Shown here piece after piece: positions 15,511-23,742 of a stretch of 64,000 nt of DNA (position 1 is its first letter; every line of letters starts with the position of its first letter). Source of the DNA: Sphingomonas adhaesiva (GTDB taxonomy: Bacteria > Pseudomonadota > Alphaproteobacteria > Sphingomonadales > Sphingomonadaceae); assembly GCF_036946125.1 (NCBI RefSeq), contig NZ_JAQIJT010000002.1, forward strand, positions 899,001 through 963,000, written 5' to 3'. The position numbers and the translations under genes are program-made. The notes beneath the pieces were generated by a model. The model was not told the DNA's origin, did no database searches, and saw only the letters and a list, made by a program, of their open reading frames with translations.

Positions 15511-16994
15511 TGACCGACCTCACAGACCTCGGCATCGCCGCGATCCGCGACGGCGTGCGCGCCGGCACCTTCTCCGCGCGCGAGGTGGCGAGCGCGTTCA
15601 ACGACGCCGTCGCCGCCGCGAAGCCGCTCAACGCCTTCCTGGTCGAGACGCCCGACCATGCGCTCGCCGCCGCCGATGCCGCCGATGCGGCGCGTGCCGC
15701 GGGCGACGCGCCCCGGCCGATGGCGGGCGTGCCGATCGGGATGAAGGACCTGTTCTGCACCAGGGGCGTGCAGAGCGCGGCGGCGAGCCGCATCCTGGCG
15801 GGGTTCAAGCCCGAGTATGAATCGACCGTCTCGCAGAAATTGTGGGATGCCGGCGCGGGCATGTTGGGGAAGCTCAACATGGACCAGTTCGCGATGGGTT
15901 CGTCCAACGAAACCAGCTATTTCGGCAATGTGGTGAGCCCGTGGCGACGCAGCGACGGCGGCAATGCGGACCTGGCGCCCGGGGGCTCGTCGGGCGGATC
16001 GTCCGCGGCGGTCGCCGCGCGGATCGCGCCGGGGGCGACCGGCACCGACACCGGCGGATCGATCCGCCAGCCCGCCGCCTTCACCGGGATTTCGGGGATC
16101 AAGCCGACCTATGGCCGCTGCTCGCGCTGGGGCGTGATCGCCTTCGCCTCGTCGCTCGATCAGGCGGGGCCGATGGCGCGCGACGTGCGCGACTGCGCGA
16201 TCATGCTGGAGGCGATGGCGGGGTTCGACGCGAAGGACGCGACCTCGCTCGACCTGCCCGTGCCACAGTGGGAGGCGGGGCTGAACGCGTCGCTGAAGGG
16301 CAAGCGCGTCGGGATTCCGCGGGAATATCGCGTCGAGGCCATGCCGCGCGAGATCGACGCGCTGTGGCAGCAGGGCGTGGAATGGCTGCGCGATGCGGGG
16401 GCGGAGATCGTCGAGGTTTCGCTGCCGCATACGAAGTACGCGCTGCCGGCCTATTACATCATCGCACCGGCGGAGGCGTCGTCCAACCTCGCGCGCTATG
16501 ACGGCGTGCGCTACGGGCTGCGCGACCTGCCCGATGGCGCCAATCTGCAGGAGATGTACGCCAGGACCCGCGCCGAGGGGTTCGGCGACGAGGTGAAGCG
16601 GCGCATCCTGATCGGTACTTATGTGCTGTCGGCGGGCTTCTACGATGCCTATTACACGCAGGCGCAGAAGGTGCGGACGCTGATCGCGCAGGATTTCGAG
16701 CGCGCGTGGGCGCAGTGCGACGTGCTGCTGACCCCGACCGCGCCGTCCGCGGCGTTCGCGCTGGGGGAAAAGAGCGCGGACCCGATCGCGATGTATCTCA
16801 ACGACGTATTCACGGTGCCGTCGTCGCTGGCCGGGCTGCCGGCGATGAGCGTGCCGGGCGGGGTGGACGCCGCGGGGCTGCCGCTGGGGCTCCAGATCAT
16901 CGGCAAGGCGCTCGACGAGCAGGGCGTGCTGAACGCCGCGCTGGCGATCGAGGAGCGCGCCGGGTTCGTGGCGCGGCCCGGGCGGTGGTGGTAG
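15510..16994 (+). CDS. gatA: Aspartyl/glutamyl-tRNA amidotransferase subunit A
   Basis: The 494-residue amidase-signature enzyme releases ammonia from glutamine for the GatB active site. The Ser-Ser-Lys triad elements are visible: Lys in GVPIGMKDLFCT, the glycine/serine-rich signature APGGSSGGSSAAVAARIAPGATGTDTGGSIRQPA with the cis-Ser and nucleophile Ser. Length and C-terminus (PGRWW) are normal. In many alphaproteobacteria gatB follows directly; here a toxin-antitoxin pair intervenes. Confidence 0.97.
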   Translation: MTDLTDLGIAAIRDGVRAGTFSAREVASAFNDAVAAAKPLNAFLVETPDHALAAADAADAARAAGDAPRPMAGVPIGMKDLFCTRGVQSAAASRILAGFKPEYESTVSQKLWDAGAGMLGKLNMDQFAMGSSNETSYFGNVVSPWRRSDGGNADLAPGGSSGGSSAAVAARIAPGATGTDTGGSIRQPAAFTGISGIKPTYGRCSRWGVIAFASSLDQAGPMARDVRDCAIMLEAMAGFDAKDATSLDLPVPQWEAGLNASLKGKRVGIPREYRVEAMPREIDALWQQGVEWLRDAGAEIVEVSLPHTKYALPAYYIIAPAEASSNLARYDGVRYGLRDLPDGANLQEMYARTRAEGFGDEVKRRILIGTYVLSAGFYDAYYTQAQKVRTLIAQDFERAWAQCDVLLTPTAPSAAFALGEKSADPIAMYLNDVFTVPSSLAGLPAMSVPGGVDAAGLPLGLQIIGKALDEQGVLNAALAIEERAGFVARPGRWW

Positions 16995-17031
16995 GCTGGA
17001 CGCCTGTCAGACGGAGCGATAGGGTTCGCTG

Positions 17032-17289
17032 ATGGGCGAGCAGAGCAGAATGACCGTCAACGGGCATGTCATCATTCCCGATGACGTGCGCGATGCGCTG
17101 GGGCTTCACCCCGGCGACCTCGTGTCGTTCGAGCGGTCGGGCGGAACGGTGCGGTTGGTCAAGGGGCAGGAGCCGGCCGCGCAGACGTTCGAGGACCGGC
17201 TGGCGCGAGCCCGCGCGCTCTCGGCGCCTTTGCCGCTGGGCATGACGACCGACGAATATATGTCGTGGATCCGCGAACCGCTGGAATGA
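17032..17289 (+). CDS. VapB-type antitoxin, AbrB/MazE fold
   Basis: The 85-residue product has an N-terminal swapped-hairpin AbrB DNA-binding domain (MTVNGHVIIPDDVRDALGLHPGDLVSFERSGGTVRLVKG). The C-terminal tail (about 45-85) is rich in Arg and acidic residues, the type of segment that threads into the VapC active site. As in other VapBC systems it should neutralise the toxin and repress the pair by binding its own promoter. The stop overlaps the toxin start (ATGA), so toxin and antitoxin are coupled. There are 37 bp between the gatA stop and this start, leaving little room for a dedicated promoter. Confidence 0.88.
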   Translation: MGEQSRMTVNGHVIIPDDVRDALGLHPGDLVSFERSGGTVRLVKGQEPAAQTFEDRLARARALSAPLPLGMTTDEYMSWIREPLE

Positions 17290-17690
17290 TCTTCGTCGAC
17301 AGCAATATCGTCATCGATCTGGTCGAGGATGGCGCGTGGACCGAGTGGTCGAAGAGCGCGCTGTCCGGTGCGCCAGGCCCGATGATGGCCAACCAGATCG
17401 TCGTGGCCGAGGTAGCGCGCGCGTTTGCGTCCGCCGAGGCGGTCGTCGTGTTTCTGACGGAGTTGGGCATCAACATCGATCCGCTGACCCCCGCCATCGC
17501 CTATCGCGCCGGGCACGCGCATGTCGGCTATCGGTTGGCTGGCGGGCGGCAGCAGTCGGTTCTGGCTGACTTCCTGATCGGCGCGCATGCCGCGACGCTT
17601 GGCGCGACGTTAGTCACGCGCGATCGCAGGCGCTTTGCCACCTATTTCCCCGACCTCACCCTCATCACACCCGAGACCCATCATGGCTGA
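17286..17690 (+). CDS. vapC: VapC-type PIN-domain ribonuclease toxin
   Basis: The 134-residue PIN-domain protein keeps the acidic metal-binding residues: Asp5 (MIFVDSN), Glu42 (VAEVARA), Asp95 (VLADFLIGAHA) and Asp113 (LVTRDRRRF). VapC toxins cleave specific RNAs, often tRNA or the sarcin-ricin loop. The start at 17286 fits the family N-terminus and overlaps vapB. Its last 8 bases overlap gatB, so ribosomes finishing vapC can initiate gatB. The intact active site argues for a functional module. The RNA target cannot be predicted from sequence. Confidence 0.9.
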   Translation: MIFVDSNIVIDLVEDGAWTEWSKSALSGAPGPMMANQIVVAEVARAFASAEAVVVFLTELGINIDPLTPAIAYRAGHAHVGYRLAGGRQQSVLADFLIGAHAATLGATLVTRDRRRFATYFPDLTLITPETHHG

Positions 17691-19158
17691 CGCATCCGCA
17701 CCGTTCCGCATCAAGGGCGCCACCGGCGACTGGGAGGTCGTCATCGGCCTGGAGGTCCATGCGCAGGTGACCTCCAACGCGAAGCTGTTCTCCGGCGCGG
17801 CGACCGCGTTCGGGGCGGAGCCGAACACGCAGGTGAGCCTGGTCGACGCGGCGATGCCGGGGATGCTGCCGGTGCCCAACCGGGAGTGCATCCGCCAGGC
17901 GGTGCGCACCGGCATGGCGATCGACGCGCAGATCAACACATGGTCGCGGTTCGACCGCAAGAATTATTTCTATGCCGATCTGCCGCAGGGCTATCAGATC
18001 TCGCAGCTCTATCATCCGATCGTCGGCGAAGGTTCGGTCGAGATCGAGGTGGGGGACGACGCCAAGACGATCGGGGTCGAGCGCATCCATGTCGAGCAGG
18101 ACGCCGGCAAGCTGATGCACGACCAGCATCCGACGCGCTCCTATGTCGATCTCAACCGCTCGGGCGTGGCGCTGATGGAGATCGTGTCGAAGCCCGACAT
18201 GCGCTCGCCCGCGGAGGCGGGGGCGTATCTGACCAAGCTGCGCTCGATCCTGCGCTACGTGGGGTCGTGCGACGGCAACATGGACCAGGGATCGATGCGC
18301 GCCGACGTCAACGTCAGCGTGCGCAAGCCCGGCGCGCCGTTCGGGACGCGGACCGAGACGAAGAACGTCAATTCGATCCGCTTCGTGATGCAGGCGATCG
18401 AGCATGAGGCGAACCGGCAGGTCGAGGTGCTGGAGGCGGGCGGCGCGATCCAGCAGGAGACGCGGCTGTTCAATCCCGACACGGGCGCGACGCGGTCGAT
18501 GCGGTCGAAGGAGGATGCGCACGATTACCGCTACTTCCCCGATCCGGACCTGTTGCCGCTGGAGCTGGACGAGGCGTTCCTGGAGGAATGTCGCGCCAGC
18601 CTGCCCGAGCTGCCGGGCGCCAAGCGTGCGCGCTACGAGGGGCTGGGGATCACGCCGTACAATGCCAGCGTGCTGACCGCGGAGGTGGAGAGCGCGCGCT
18701 GGTTCGACGCGCTGCTCGAGATCGGCCAGAACGGGGGCGCGAAGCCGGCGGCGGCGGCGAACTGGGTGACGAGCGAGCTGTTCGGGGCGCTCAACCGGCT
18801 GGGCAGGAGCATCGGCGACAGCCCGGTGACGCCGGGGCAGGCGGCGGAGCTGCTGGCGCTGGTGGCGGACGGCACGCTGTCGGGCAGCCTCGCCAAGCAG
18901 GTGTTCGAGGCGATGCTGGAGACGGGCGATGCGCCGGGCAGGATCGTCGAGGAGCGTGGCCTCAAGCAGACCAGCGACACGGGCGCGATCGAGGCGGTGA
19001 TCGCGGACGTGATCGCGAAGAACCCCAAGCAGCTGGAGCAGTATCGCGGCGGCAAGGAAGCTCTGTTCGGCTTCTTCGTCGGACAGACGATGAAGGCGAT
19101 GCAGGGCAAGGCCAACCCGGCGGTCGTCAACGAGCTGCTGAAGAAGGCGCTGGGGTAG
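17683..19158 (+). CDS. gatB: Aspartyl/glutamyl-tRNA amidotransferase subunit B
   Basis: The 491-residue GatB binds the mischarged tRNA and phosphorylates and amidates the aminoacyl group. Conserved segments include VIGLEVHAQVTSNAKLFSGA, the cradle sequence FDRKNYFYADLPQGYQISQLYHPI, DLNRSGVALMEIVSKPD and the C-terminal YqeY-like tail domain (about 400-491) that contacts the tRNA elbow. The ATG at 17683 lies within the end of vapC in another frame and matches the family N-terminus; an earlier in-frame start would add a poorly conserved extension. Confidence 0.97.
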   Translation: MADASAPFRIKGATGDWEVVIGLEVHAQVTSNAKLFSGAATAFGAEPNTQVSLVDAAMPGMLPVPNRECIRQAVRTGMAIDAQINTWSRFDRKNYFYADLPQGYQISQLYHPIVGEGSVEIEVGDDAKTIGVERIHVEQDAGKLMHDQHPTRSYVDLNRSGVALMEIVSKPDMRSPAEAGAYLTKLRSILRYVGSCDGNMDQGSMRADVNVSVRKPGAPFGTRTETKNVNSIRFVMQAIEHEANRQVEVLEAGGAIQQETRLFNPDTGATRSMRSKEDAHDYRYFPDPDLLPLELDEAFLEECRASLPELPGAKRARYEGLGITPYNASVLTAEVESARWFDALLEIGQNGGAKPAAAANWVTSELFGALNRLGRSIGDSPVTPGQAAELLALVADGTLSGSLAKQVFEAMLETGDAPGRIVEERGLKQTSDTGAIEAVIADVIAKNPKQLEQYRGGKEALFGFFVGQTMKAMQGKANPAVVNELLKKALG

Positions 19159-19187
19159 GCGCCGCGCCGCCCTGCCGGCATTGTGTC

Positions 19188-19388
19188 GGGCCCCGGCCTC
19201 CGCGGGGCCTTTGCAGAAGGGATGAAACAGCGCCACGTACCAGCCGTGCTCCTGCGCAGGCAGGAGCCCAGGGCCAGGCAGAACAACGCCTTATGGGACC
19301 TGCAACTCCGGGCTCCTGCCTGCGCGGGAGCACGGCAGGGACCCGGAGCCCTTGCACCCGTTTCGTAAAGGTCCCGTCTTCGGCGGGA
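19188..19388. repeat. Nested palindromic repeat, copy C (core type 1)
   Basis: The outer arms are CCCCGGCCTCCGCGGGGCC plus a TTTGCA motif on the left and AAAGGTCCCGTCTTCGGCGGG on the right. The inner arms share the GTGCTCCTGCGCAGGCAGGA unit at 19246-19269, and the core contains AACGCCTTATGGGACCTGCA as in copy A. It sits downstream of gatB and convergent with a small gene, and it fills most of that gap. Confidence 0.85.
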
Positions 19389-19424
19389 AGCGGGGGGCTT
19401 CGACGCCGCCCCCCCCCCGCCATC

Positions 19425-19616
19425 TTATTGCTGCGTCAGGTCCTGGTTCTTCACCTCGCCGCCGGTGCCGCTGTTGCCGTCATGCTCGCCGGTGCTCGTG
19501 AAGCGGGCGGGTTCCTCGCCGCCTTCGCCGCGCTCGACCGCATCGGCGCGGGCCTCGACCGCCTGCTGGATGTCGGGGCGGGGATCGTCGGGATCGGGCT
19601 GATGTTCCTCGGCCAT
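19425..19616 (-). CDS. Small acidic hypothetical protein
   Basis: The 63-residue frame (MAEEHQPDPDDPRPDIQQAVEARADAVERGEGG...) is preceded by AGGAG at correct spacing. It is strongly acidic and likely disordered, with no recognised family. It lies 11 bp downstream of another small proline-rich gene on the same strand; the two probably form one transcript. Confidence 0.5.
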   Translation of the reverse strand: MAEEHQPDPDDPRPDIQQAVEARADAVERGEGGEEPARFTSTGEHDGNSGTGGEVKNQDLTQQ

Positions 19617-19627
19617 GTCGGCTCCTG

Positions 19628-19789
19628 TCAGATCGTGGGATTGGCGGGGGCGGGGTCGGTGCCGGGCTGTCCGGGGGCGGGCACGTCGACGTCGGGCGTC
19701 GGCGGCGTGATCTCCGGCGGGGGCGCATCGGGCTGTGCCGGCGGGGTCGGCTGCGGCACGTCGGCGGGGATTCCTGGGTTCGTCGCCAT
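19628..19789 (-). CDS. Small proline-rich hypothetical protein
   Basis: The 53-residue frame (MATNPGIPADVPQPTPPAQPDAPPPEITPPTPD...) consists almost entirely of Pro, Asp, Ala and Thr and is predicted to be disordered. GGAGA precedes the ATG at 19789. No function can be assigned. It is divergent from the tRNA-Leu gene, with about 100 bp between them. Confidence 0.45.
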   Translation of the reverse strand: MATNPGIPADVPQPTPPAQPDAPPPEITPPTPDVDVPAPGQPGTDPAPANPTI

Positions 19790-19893
19790 GATCGTCTCCT
19801 TCGCGCGATCAACGATCTGCATCGGTGCAGGTTGCCCGCTTGCCCCCGCGCATAACGATGTATAGAGGCCGGCGACCGGCGGTGTCCGATCAA

Positions 19894-19978
19894 GCGGGCG
19901 TGGCGGAACTGGTAGACGCGCTGGATTTAGGTTCCAGTATCGCAAGATGTGGGGGTTCGAGTCCCTTCGCCCGCACCA
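19894..19978 (+). tRNA. tRNA-Leu (anticodon UAG)
   Basis: The acceptor stem GCGGGCG pairs with CGCCCGC at 19968-19974, and CCA is encoded at 19976-19978. The anticodon stem CTGGA/TCCAG encloses the loop TTTAGGT, giving anticodon UAG. The long variable arm (about 85 nt in all) and the GGTTCGAGTCC T-arm are typical of a class II leucine tRNA. Confidence 0.95.
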
Positions 19979-20036
19979 GTCCCCCGCGTCACGGCGGGGT
20001 GGCCACCACTAACGACATTCCAGACGAAAGCGGCCA

Positions 20037-21719
20037 ATGCAGACTGTCGAGACGTTGAACGAGGGGCTGAAGCGCGCCTACACCCTGACCATCCCGGCGA
20101 AGGCGATCGACGCCAAGGTCGATGCCGAGCTGAAGCGCGTGGCGCCGCAGATCAAGATGCCCGGCTTCCGCCCCGGCAAGGTGCCCGCCAACCTGGTGCG
20201 CAAGATGCACGGGCCGGCGCTGCACCAGGACGCGCTCAACACCTCGATCCAGGAAGGCATCCAGTCGCTGATCGCGGAGCAGGGCCTGCGCCCCGCGACG
20301 CAGCCGTCGGTCGAGCTGGCCGAGGGCTATGAGCCCGGCAAGGACGCAGAGCTGAAGGTCGAGCTGGAGGTCCTGCCCCAGGTGCCGACCCCGGCGATTG
20401 ACGGGCTGAAGCTGGAGCGGCTGACCGTGCCGGTCGACGACGAGGCGGTCACCGCGCAGCTGCAGAAGTTCGCCGACCAGCAGAAGCGCTGGGAAGACGC
20501 GGGCGACAAGGCGGCGGAGACGGGCGACCTGGTCACGGTCGACTTCGTCGGCAAGACGATGGACGGCGTCGCGTTCGAGGGCGGCACCGGCACCGACATG
20601 CCGGTCGAGATCGGGCAGGGCCGGCTGATCCCCGGGTTCGAGGATCAGGTGATCGGCGCCAAGGCGGGCGAGGAGCGCCAGATCAAGGTGACCTTCCCCG
20701 CGGATTACGGCGAGAAGTCGCTGGCGGGCAAGGACGCGACCTTCGACCTGACGATCAAGTCGGTGAAGACCGCGGGCGAAAGCGCGATCGACGACGAGCT
20801 GGCCACCGGGCTGGGCCTGGAAAGCCTGGAGCAGCTGACGGGGCTGCTCAAGGGCCAGATCGAGCAGGAGCACAACGGGCTGACCCGCACGCACATGAAG
20901 CGCAAGCTGCTCGACCAGCTGGCCGAGGGGCATGACTTCGAGGTGCCGCCGTCGATGGTCGAGGCGGAGTTCAACCAGATCTGGCAGCAGCTCCAGCACG
21001 AGGCGACGCACGAGCCCGATCCCGAAGCGGCGCTGAAGGAGATGGAGGCCGAGCGCGACGATTACCGCAAGATCGCCGAGCGGCGCGTGCGGCTGGGCCT
21101 GCTGCTGTCGGAAATCGGCCAGGCGAACGGCGTCGAGGTCAGCCAGCAGGAGATGCAGCGGCTGCTGATGCAGGCCGCGCAGCAATACGGCCCGGAGGAC
21201 CGCCAGCGGTTCATCCAGTATGTCCAGCAGGATCCGATGGCCGCCGCGCAGCTGCGCGCGCCGCTGTACGAGGACAAGGTCGTCGACTTCCTGTTCGACA
21301 AGGCCGAGGTGACCGACCGCGAAACCACGCGCGAGGAGCTGGAGGCGGCGATCGAGAGTGAGGACGGCTTCGCGACCGGCACGCACCACCACGACCACGA
21401 CAACCACAAGCCCAAGCAGACCCGCGCCAGGAAGAAGGCCGAGTCGGGCGACGCGGCCGAGGGTGAGGCCAAGCCCGCGAAGAAGGCGGCGGCGAAGAAG
21501 CCCGCGGCCAAGGGTGAGGATGCGGCGGTCGAGCCGACCGACGCAGACGCCGACGCCGCCCCGGCGAAGAAGCCGCGCGCCAAGAAGGCCGCGCCGGTCG
21601 AGGCCGAGACGACGCTGGTGACCAGCGACCCGCAGGCGGCGGAAGCGGCCGAGGGCGCCGGGGCCGCCGACGCGCCCGCGAAGAAGCCGCGCGCGAAGAA
21701 GCCGAAGGCGGAGGCGTAA
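20037..21719 (+). CDS. tig: Trigger factor with long Lys/Ala-rich C-terminal tail
   Basis: The ribosome-associated chaperone has the N-terminal ribosome-binding domain with the signature GFRPGKVP near residue 45, the FKBP-type prolyl isomerase domain (about 160-245, GDLVTVDFVGKTMDG), and the helical C-domain (about 250-445). At 560 residues it is over 100 longer than usual. From about residue 450 it carries HHHDHDNH followed by Lys-Ala-Pro repeats (PAKKAAAKKPAAKG, KKPRAKKA) similar to histone H1 tails. The tail is continuous with the frame and not a frameshift product. It precedes clpP and clpX as in most bacteria, but a glycosyltransferase gene intervenes. Confidence 0.95.
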   Translation: MQTVETLNEGLKRAYTLTIPAKAIDAKVDAELKRVAPQIKMPGFRPGKVPANLVRKMHGPALHQDALNTSIQEGIQSLIAEQGLRPATQPSVELAEGYEPGKDAELKVELEVLPQVPTPAIDGLKLERLTVPVDDEAVTAQLQKFADQQKRWEDAGDKAAETGDLVTVDFVGKTMDGVAFEGGTGTDMPVEIGQGRLIPGFEDQVIGAKAGEERQIKVTFPADYGEKSLAGKDATFDLTIKSVKTAGESAIDDELATGLGLESLEQLTGLLKGQIEQEHNGLTRTHMKRKLLDQLAEGHDFEVPPSMVEAEFNQIWQQLQHEATHEPDPEAALKEMEAERDDYRKIAERRVRLGLLLSEIGQANGVEVSQQEMQRLLMQAAQQYGPEDRQRFIQYVQQDPMAAAQLRAPLYEDKVVDFLFDKAEVTDRETTREELEAAIESEDGFATGTHHHDHDNHKPKQTRARKKAESGDAAEGEAKPAKKAAAKKPAAKGEDAAVEPTDADADAAPAKKPRAKKAAPVEAETTLVTSDPQAAEAAEGAGAADAPAKKPRAKKPKAEA

Positions 21720-21767
21720 GCGCAAAGGGGTGGAGGCGTTCGCGCGCTTCCTCCCTTACCTGACGTT

Positions 21768-21891
21768 CCCCCTCCGTTCGTGCCGAGGAGGCATTGAGCT
21801 TGTCGAAATGCCGTCTCGAAGCACAAGCGCTGCGCTTGCCCTTCGAGACGGGTCCTCGACAAGCTCGGCCCCTCCTCAGGGCGAGCGGGGG
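21768..21891. repeat. Imperfect palindromic repeat, TTCGTGCCGAGGAGG family, copy 1
   Basis: The left arm runs from CCGTTCGTGCCGAGGAGG through CGTCTCGAAGCAC; the right arm is its imperfect reverse complement, CCCTTCGAGACGGG to CCTCCTCAGGGCGAGCGG. A second copy lies at 32522-32646. The element sits in the gap between tig and the glycosyltransferase gene, and transcribed RNA would fold into a long hairpin. Confidence 0.8.
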
Positions 21892-21945
21892 TGGGCGAGT
21901 CGGGCGTGATAATGACGGACGCGCTCGTTCGTCTCCGAGGCATTC

Positions 21946-22890
21946 ATGACCGAACCCACCGTCGCCGTCCTGCTGCCGTGCTACAACGAAGAGGCGGCGA
22001 TCGCGCAGACGGTGGCGGGGTTCCGCGCCGCGCTGCCCGCGGCGACCATCTACGTCTACGACAACAACAGCAGCGACCGCACGGTCGAGGTCGCGCGCGC
22101 CGCGGGGGCGGTAGTGCGGACCGAGCGCATCCAGGGCAAGGGCGCGGTGGTGCGGCGGATGTTCGCCGACGTCGATGCCGATGTCTATGTGATGGCGGAC
22201 GGCGATGCGACCTATGACGCCGCCAGCGCCCCGGTGCTGGTCGCGCGGATGCTGGACGAGCAGCTCGACATGGTGGTCGGCAGCCGCGTCGGCGAGGCGG
22301 CGGCGGCGTACCGGCGCGGGCACCGGCTGGGCAATGCGCTGCTGACCGGCATGCTGACGCGGCTGTTCGGACGCAGTTTCACCGATATTCTAAGCGGGTA
22401 CCGCGTGTTTTCGCGGCGGTTCGTGAAGAGCTTCCCGGTGCTGTCGGTCGGGTTCGAGATCGAGACCGAGATCAGCGTCCACGCGCTGGAACTGCGGATG
22501 CCGGTTGCGGAGGTGGAGACGCCCTATGTCGCGCGGCCGGACGGCTCCGAATCGAAGCTGTCGACCTATCGCGACGGGTGGCGCATCCTGCGCACGATCG
22601 CGATGCTCTATCGGATCGAGCGGCCATTGTGGTTCTTCGGCAGCGTCGGCGCGGCGATGGCGGTGCTCGCGCTGGTGCTCGCCGCACCGCTGGTCGTCAC
22701 CTATATGCACACCGGGCTGGTGCCGCGCTTTCCCACCGCGATCCTGGTGACGGGATTGATGATCCTCGCCGCGCTCAACGGTTTCGCAGGATTGATCCTG
22801 GATACCGTCGTGCGCGGGCGGCGGGAGGTGCGGCGGCTCGCGTATCTCGCGCATCGGGCGCCCGCGCAGGGGCCCCGATCCGGGGCTTGA
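21946..22890 (+). CDS. Family 2 glycosyltransferase, polyprenol-phosphate sugar synthase type
   Basis: The 314-residue protein has a GT-A domain with VLLPCYNEE, DNNSSDRTVEVA and the metal-binding region VMADGDATYD. The IQGKGAVVRRMF segment resembles the dolichol/undecaprenyl-phosphate mannose synthase group. Two C-terminal transmembrane helices (about 225-295) anchor it in the inner membrane. It likely moves a sugar from a nucleotide donor to a lipid carrier for envelope glycan synthesis. It lies between tig and clpP, which are usually adjacent; a repeat separates it from tig. Confidence 0.85.
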   Translation: MTEPTVAVLLPCYNEEAAIAQTVAGFRAALPAATIYVYDNNSSDRTVEVARAAGAVVRTERIQGKGAVVRRMFADVDADVYVMADGDATYDAASAPVLVARMLDEQLDMVVGSRVGEAAAAYRRGHRLGNALLTGMLTRLFGRSFTDILSGYRVFSRRFVKSFPVLSVGFEIETEISVHALELRMPVAEVETPYVARPDGSESKLSTYRDGWRILRTIAMLYRIERPLWFFGSVGAAMAVLALVLAAPLVVTYMHTGLVPRFPTAILVTGLMILAALNGFAGLILDTVVRGRREVRRLAYLAHRAPAQGPRSGA

Positions 22891-22946
22891 ACTGCCGCGC
22901 GCCAGCGACGATGTTACCAATCCTCAGGGCATAAGAGAGTTATTCC

Positions 22947-23636
22947 ATGCACAATCCGTTCGAGACCGGCGATTTCGCAGGGGCATTGGCGCGCGCCGGC
23001 GTCGGCATGCAGCAGACGCAAGCGGGGCTGGTGCCGATCGTGATCGAGCAGTCGAACCGCGGCGAGCGCAGCTTCGACATCTTCAGCCGCCTGCTGCGCG
23101 AGCGGATCGTGTTCGTGACCGGCGGGGTCGAGGACGGCATGGCCAGCCTCATCACCGCGCAGCTGCTGTTCCTGGAATCGGAGAATCCGAAGAAGGACAT
23201 CTTCATGTACATCAACTCGCCGGGCGGCGTCGTCACGGCGGGCATGGCGATCCACGACACGATGCAGTACATCCGTCCGCGCGTCGGCACGGTGTGCATC
23301 GGGCAGGCGGCGTCGATGGGCAGCTTCCTGCTGGCATCGGGCGAGCCGGGGATGCGCGTGGCGCTGACCAATGCGCGGATCATGATCCACCAGCCGTCGG
23401 GCGGTGCGCAGGGCATGGCCAGCGACATCGAGATCCAGGCGCGCGAGATCCTGCGCATCCGTCACTCGCTGAACCAGCTGTACGCGAAGTACACCGGCCA
23501 GCCGCTCGAGGAGATCGAGAAGGCGATGGACCGCGACAAGTTCATGTCGAGCGACGAGGCCAAGGCGTTCGGCCTGATCGACGAGGTATTCGACAAGCGG
23601 CCCCAGCCGACCGACGAAGCGGCGACGTCGGCATAA
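22947..23636 (+). CDS. clpP: ATP-dependent Clp protease proteolytic subunit
   Basis: The 229-residue self-compartmentalised serine protease has its catalytic triad visible: Ser123 in GQAASMGSF, His148 in MIHQPSGG and Asp197 in EKAMDRDKFM, at the same spacing as E. coli. The N-terminal extension before VPIVIEQSNRGERSFD is longer than the E. coli propeptide but typical of alphaproteobacteria. It is followed after 106 bp by clpX. In Caulobacter relatives ClpXP degrades CtrA, whose gene is also in this window. Confidence 0.98.
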   Translation: MHNPFETGDFAGALARAGVGMQQTQAGLVPIVIEQSNRGERSFDIFSRLLRERIVFVTGGVEDGMASLITAQLLFLESENPKKDIFMYINSPGGVVTAGMAIHDTMQYIRPRVGTVCIGQAASMGSFLLASGEPGMRVALTNARIMIHQPSGGAQGMASDIEIQAREILRIRHSLNQLYAKYTGQPLEEIEKAMDRDKFMSSDEAKAFGLIDEVFDKRPQPTDEAATSA

Positions 23637-23742
23637 TCTTAATCGCTTTCGGGCATTGCCGGAAGCATCGGGGCCGGGTTAGCATGTCCGGCCCCGGGAC
23701 ACCGGGCCAGACATACCGCGACAACGCGGGAAGGATGATTGA

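Noticed and set aside
17032..17690. vapBC region considered as part of a prophage or integrated element
   Set aside because: No integrase, attachment repeats or phage genes surround it, and it fits tightly between gatA and gatB.
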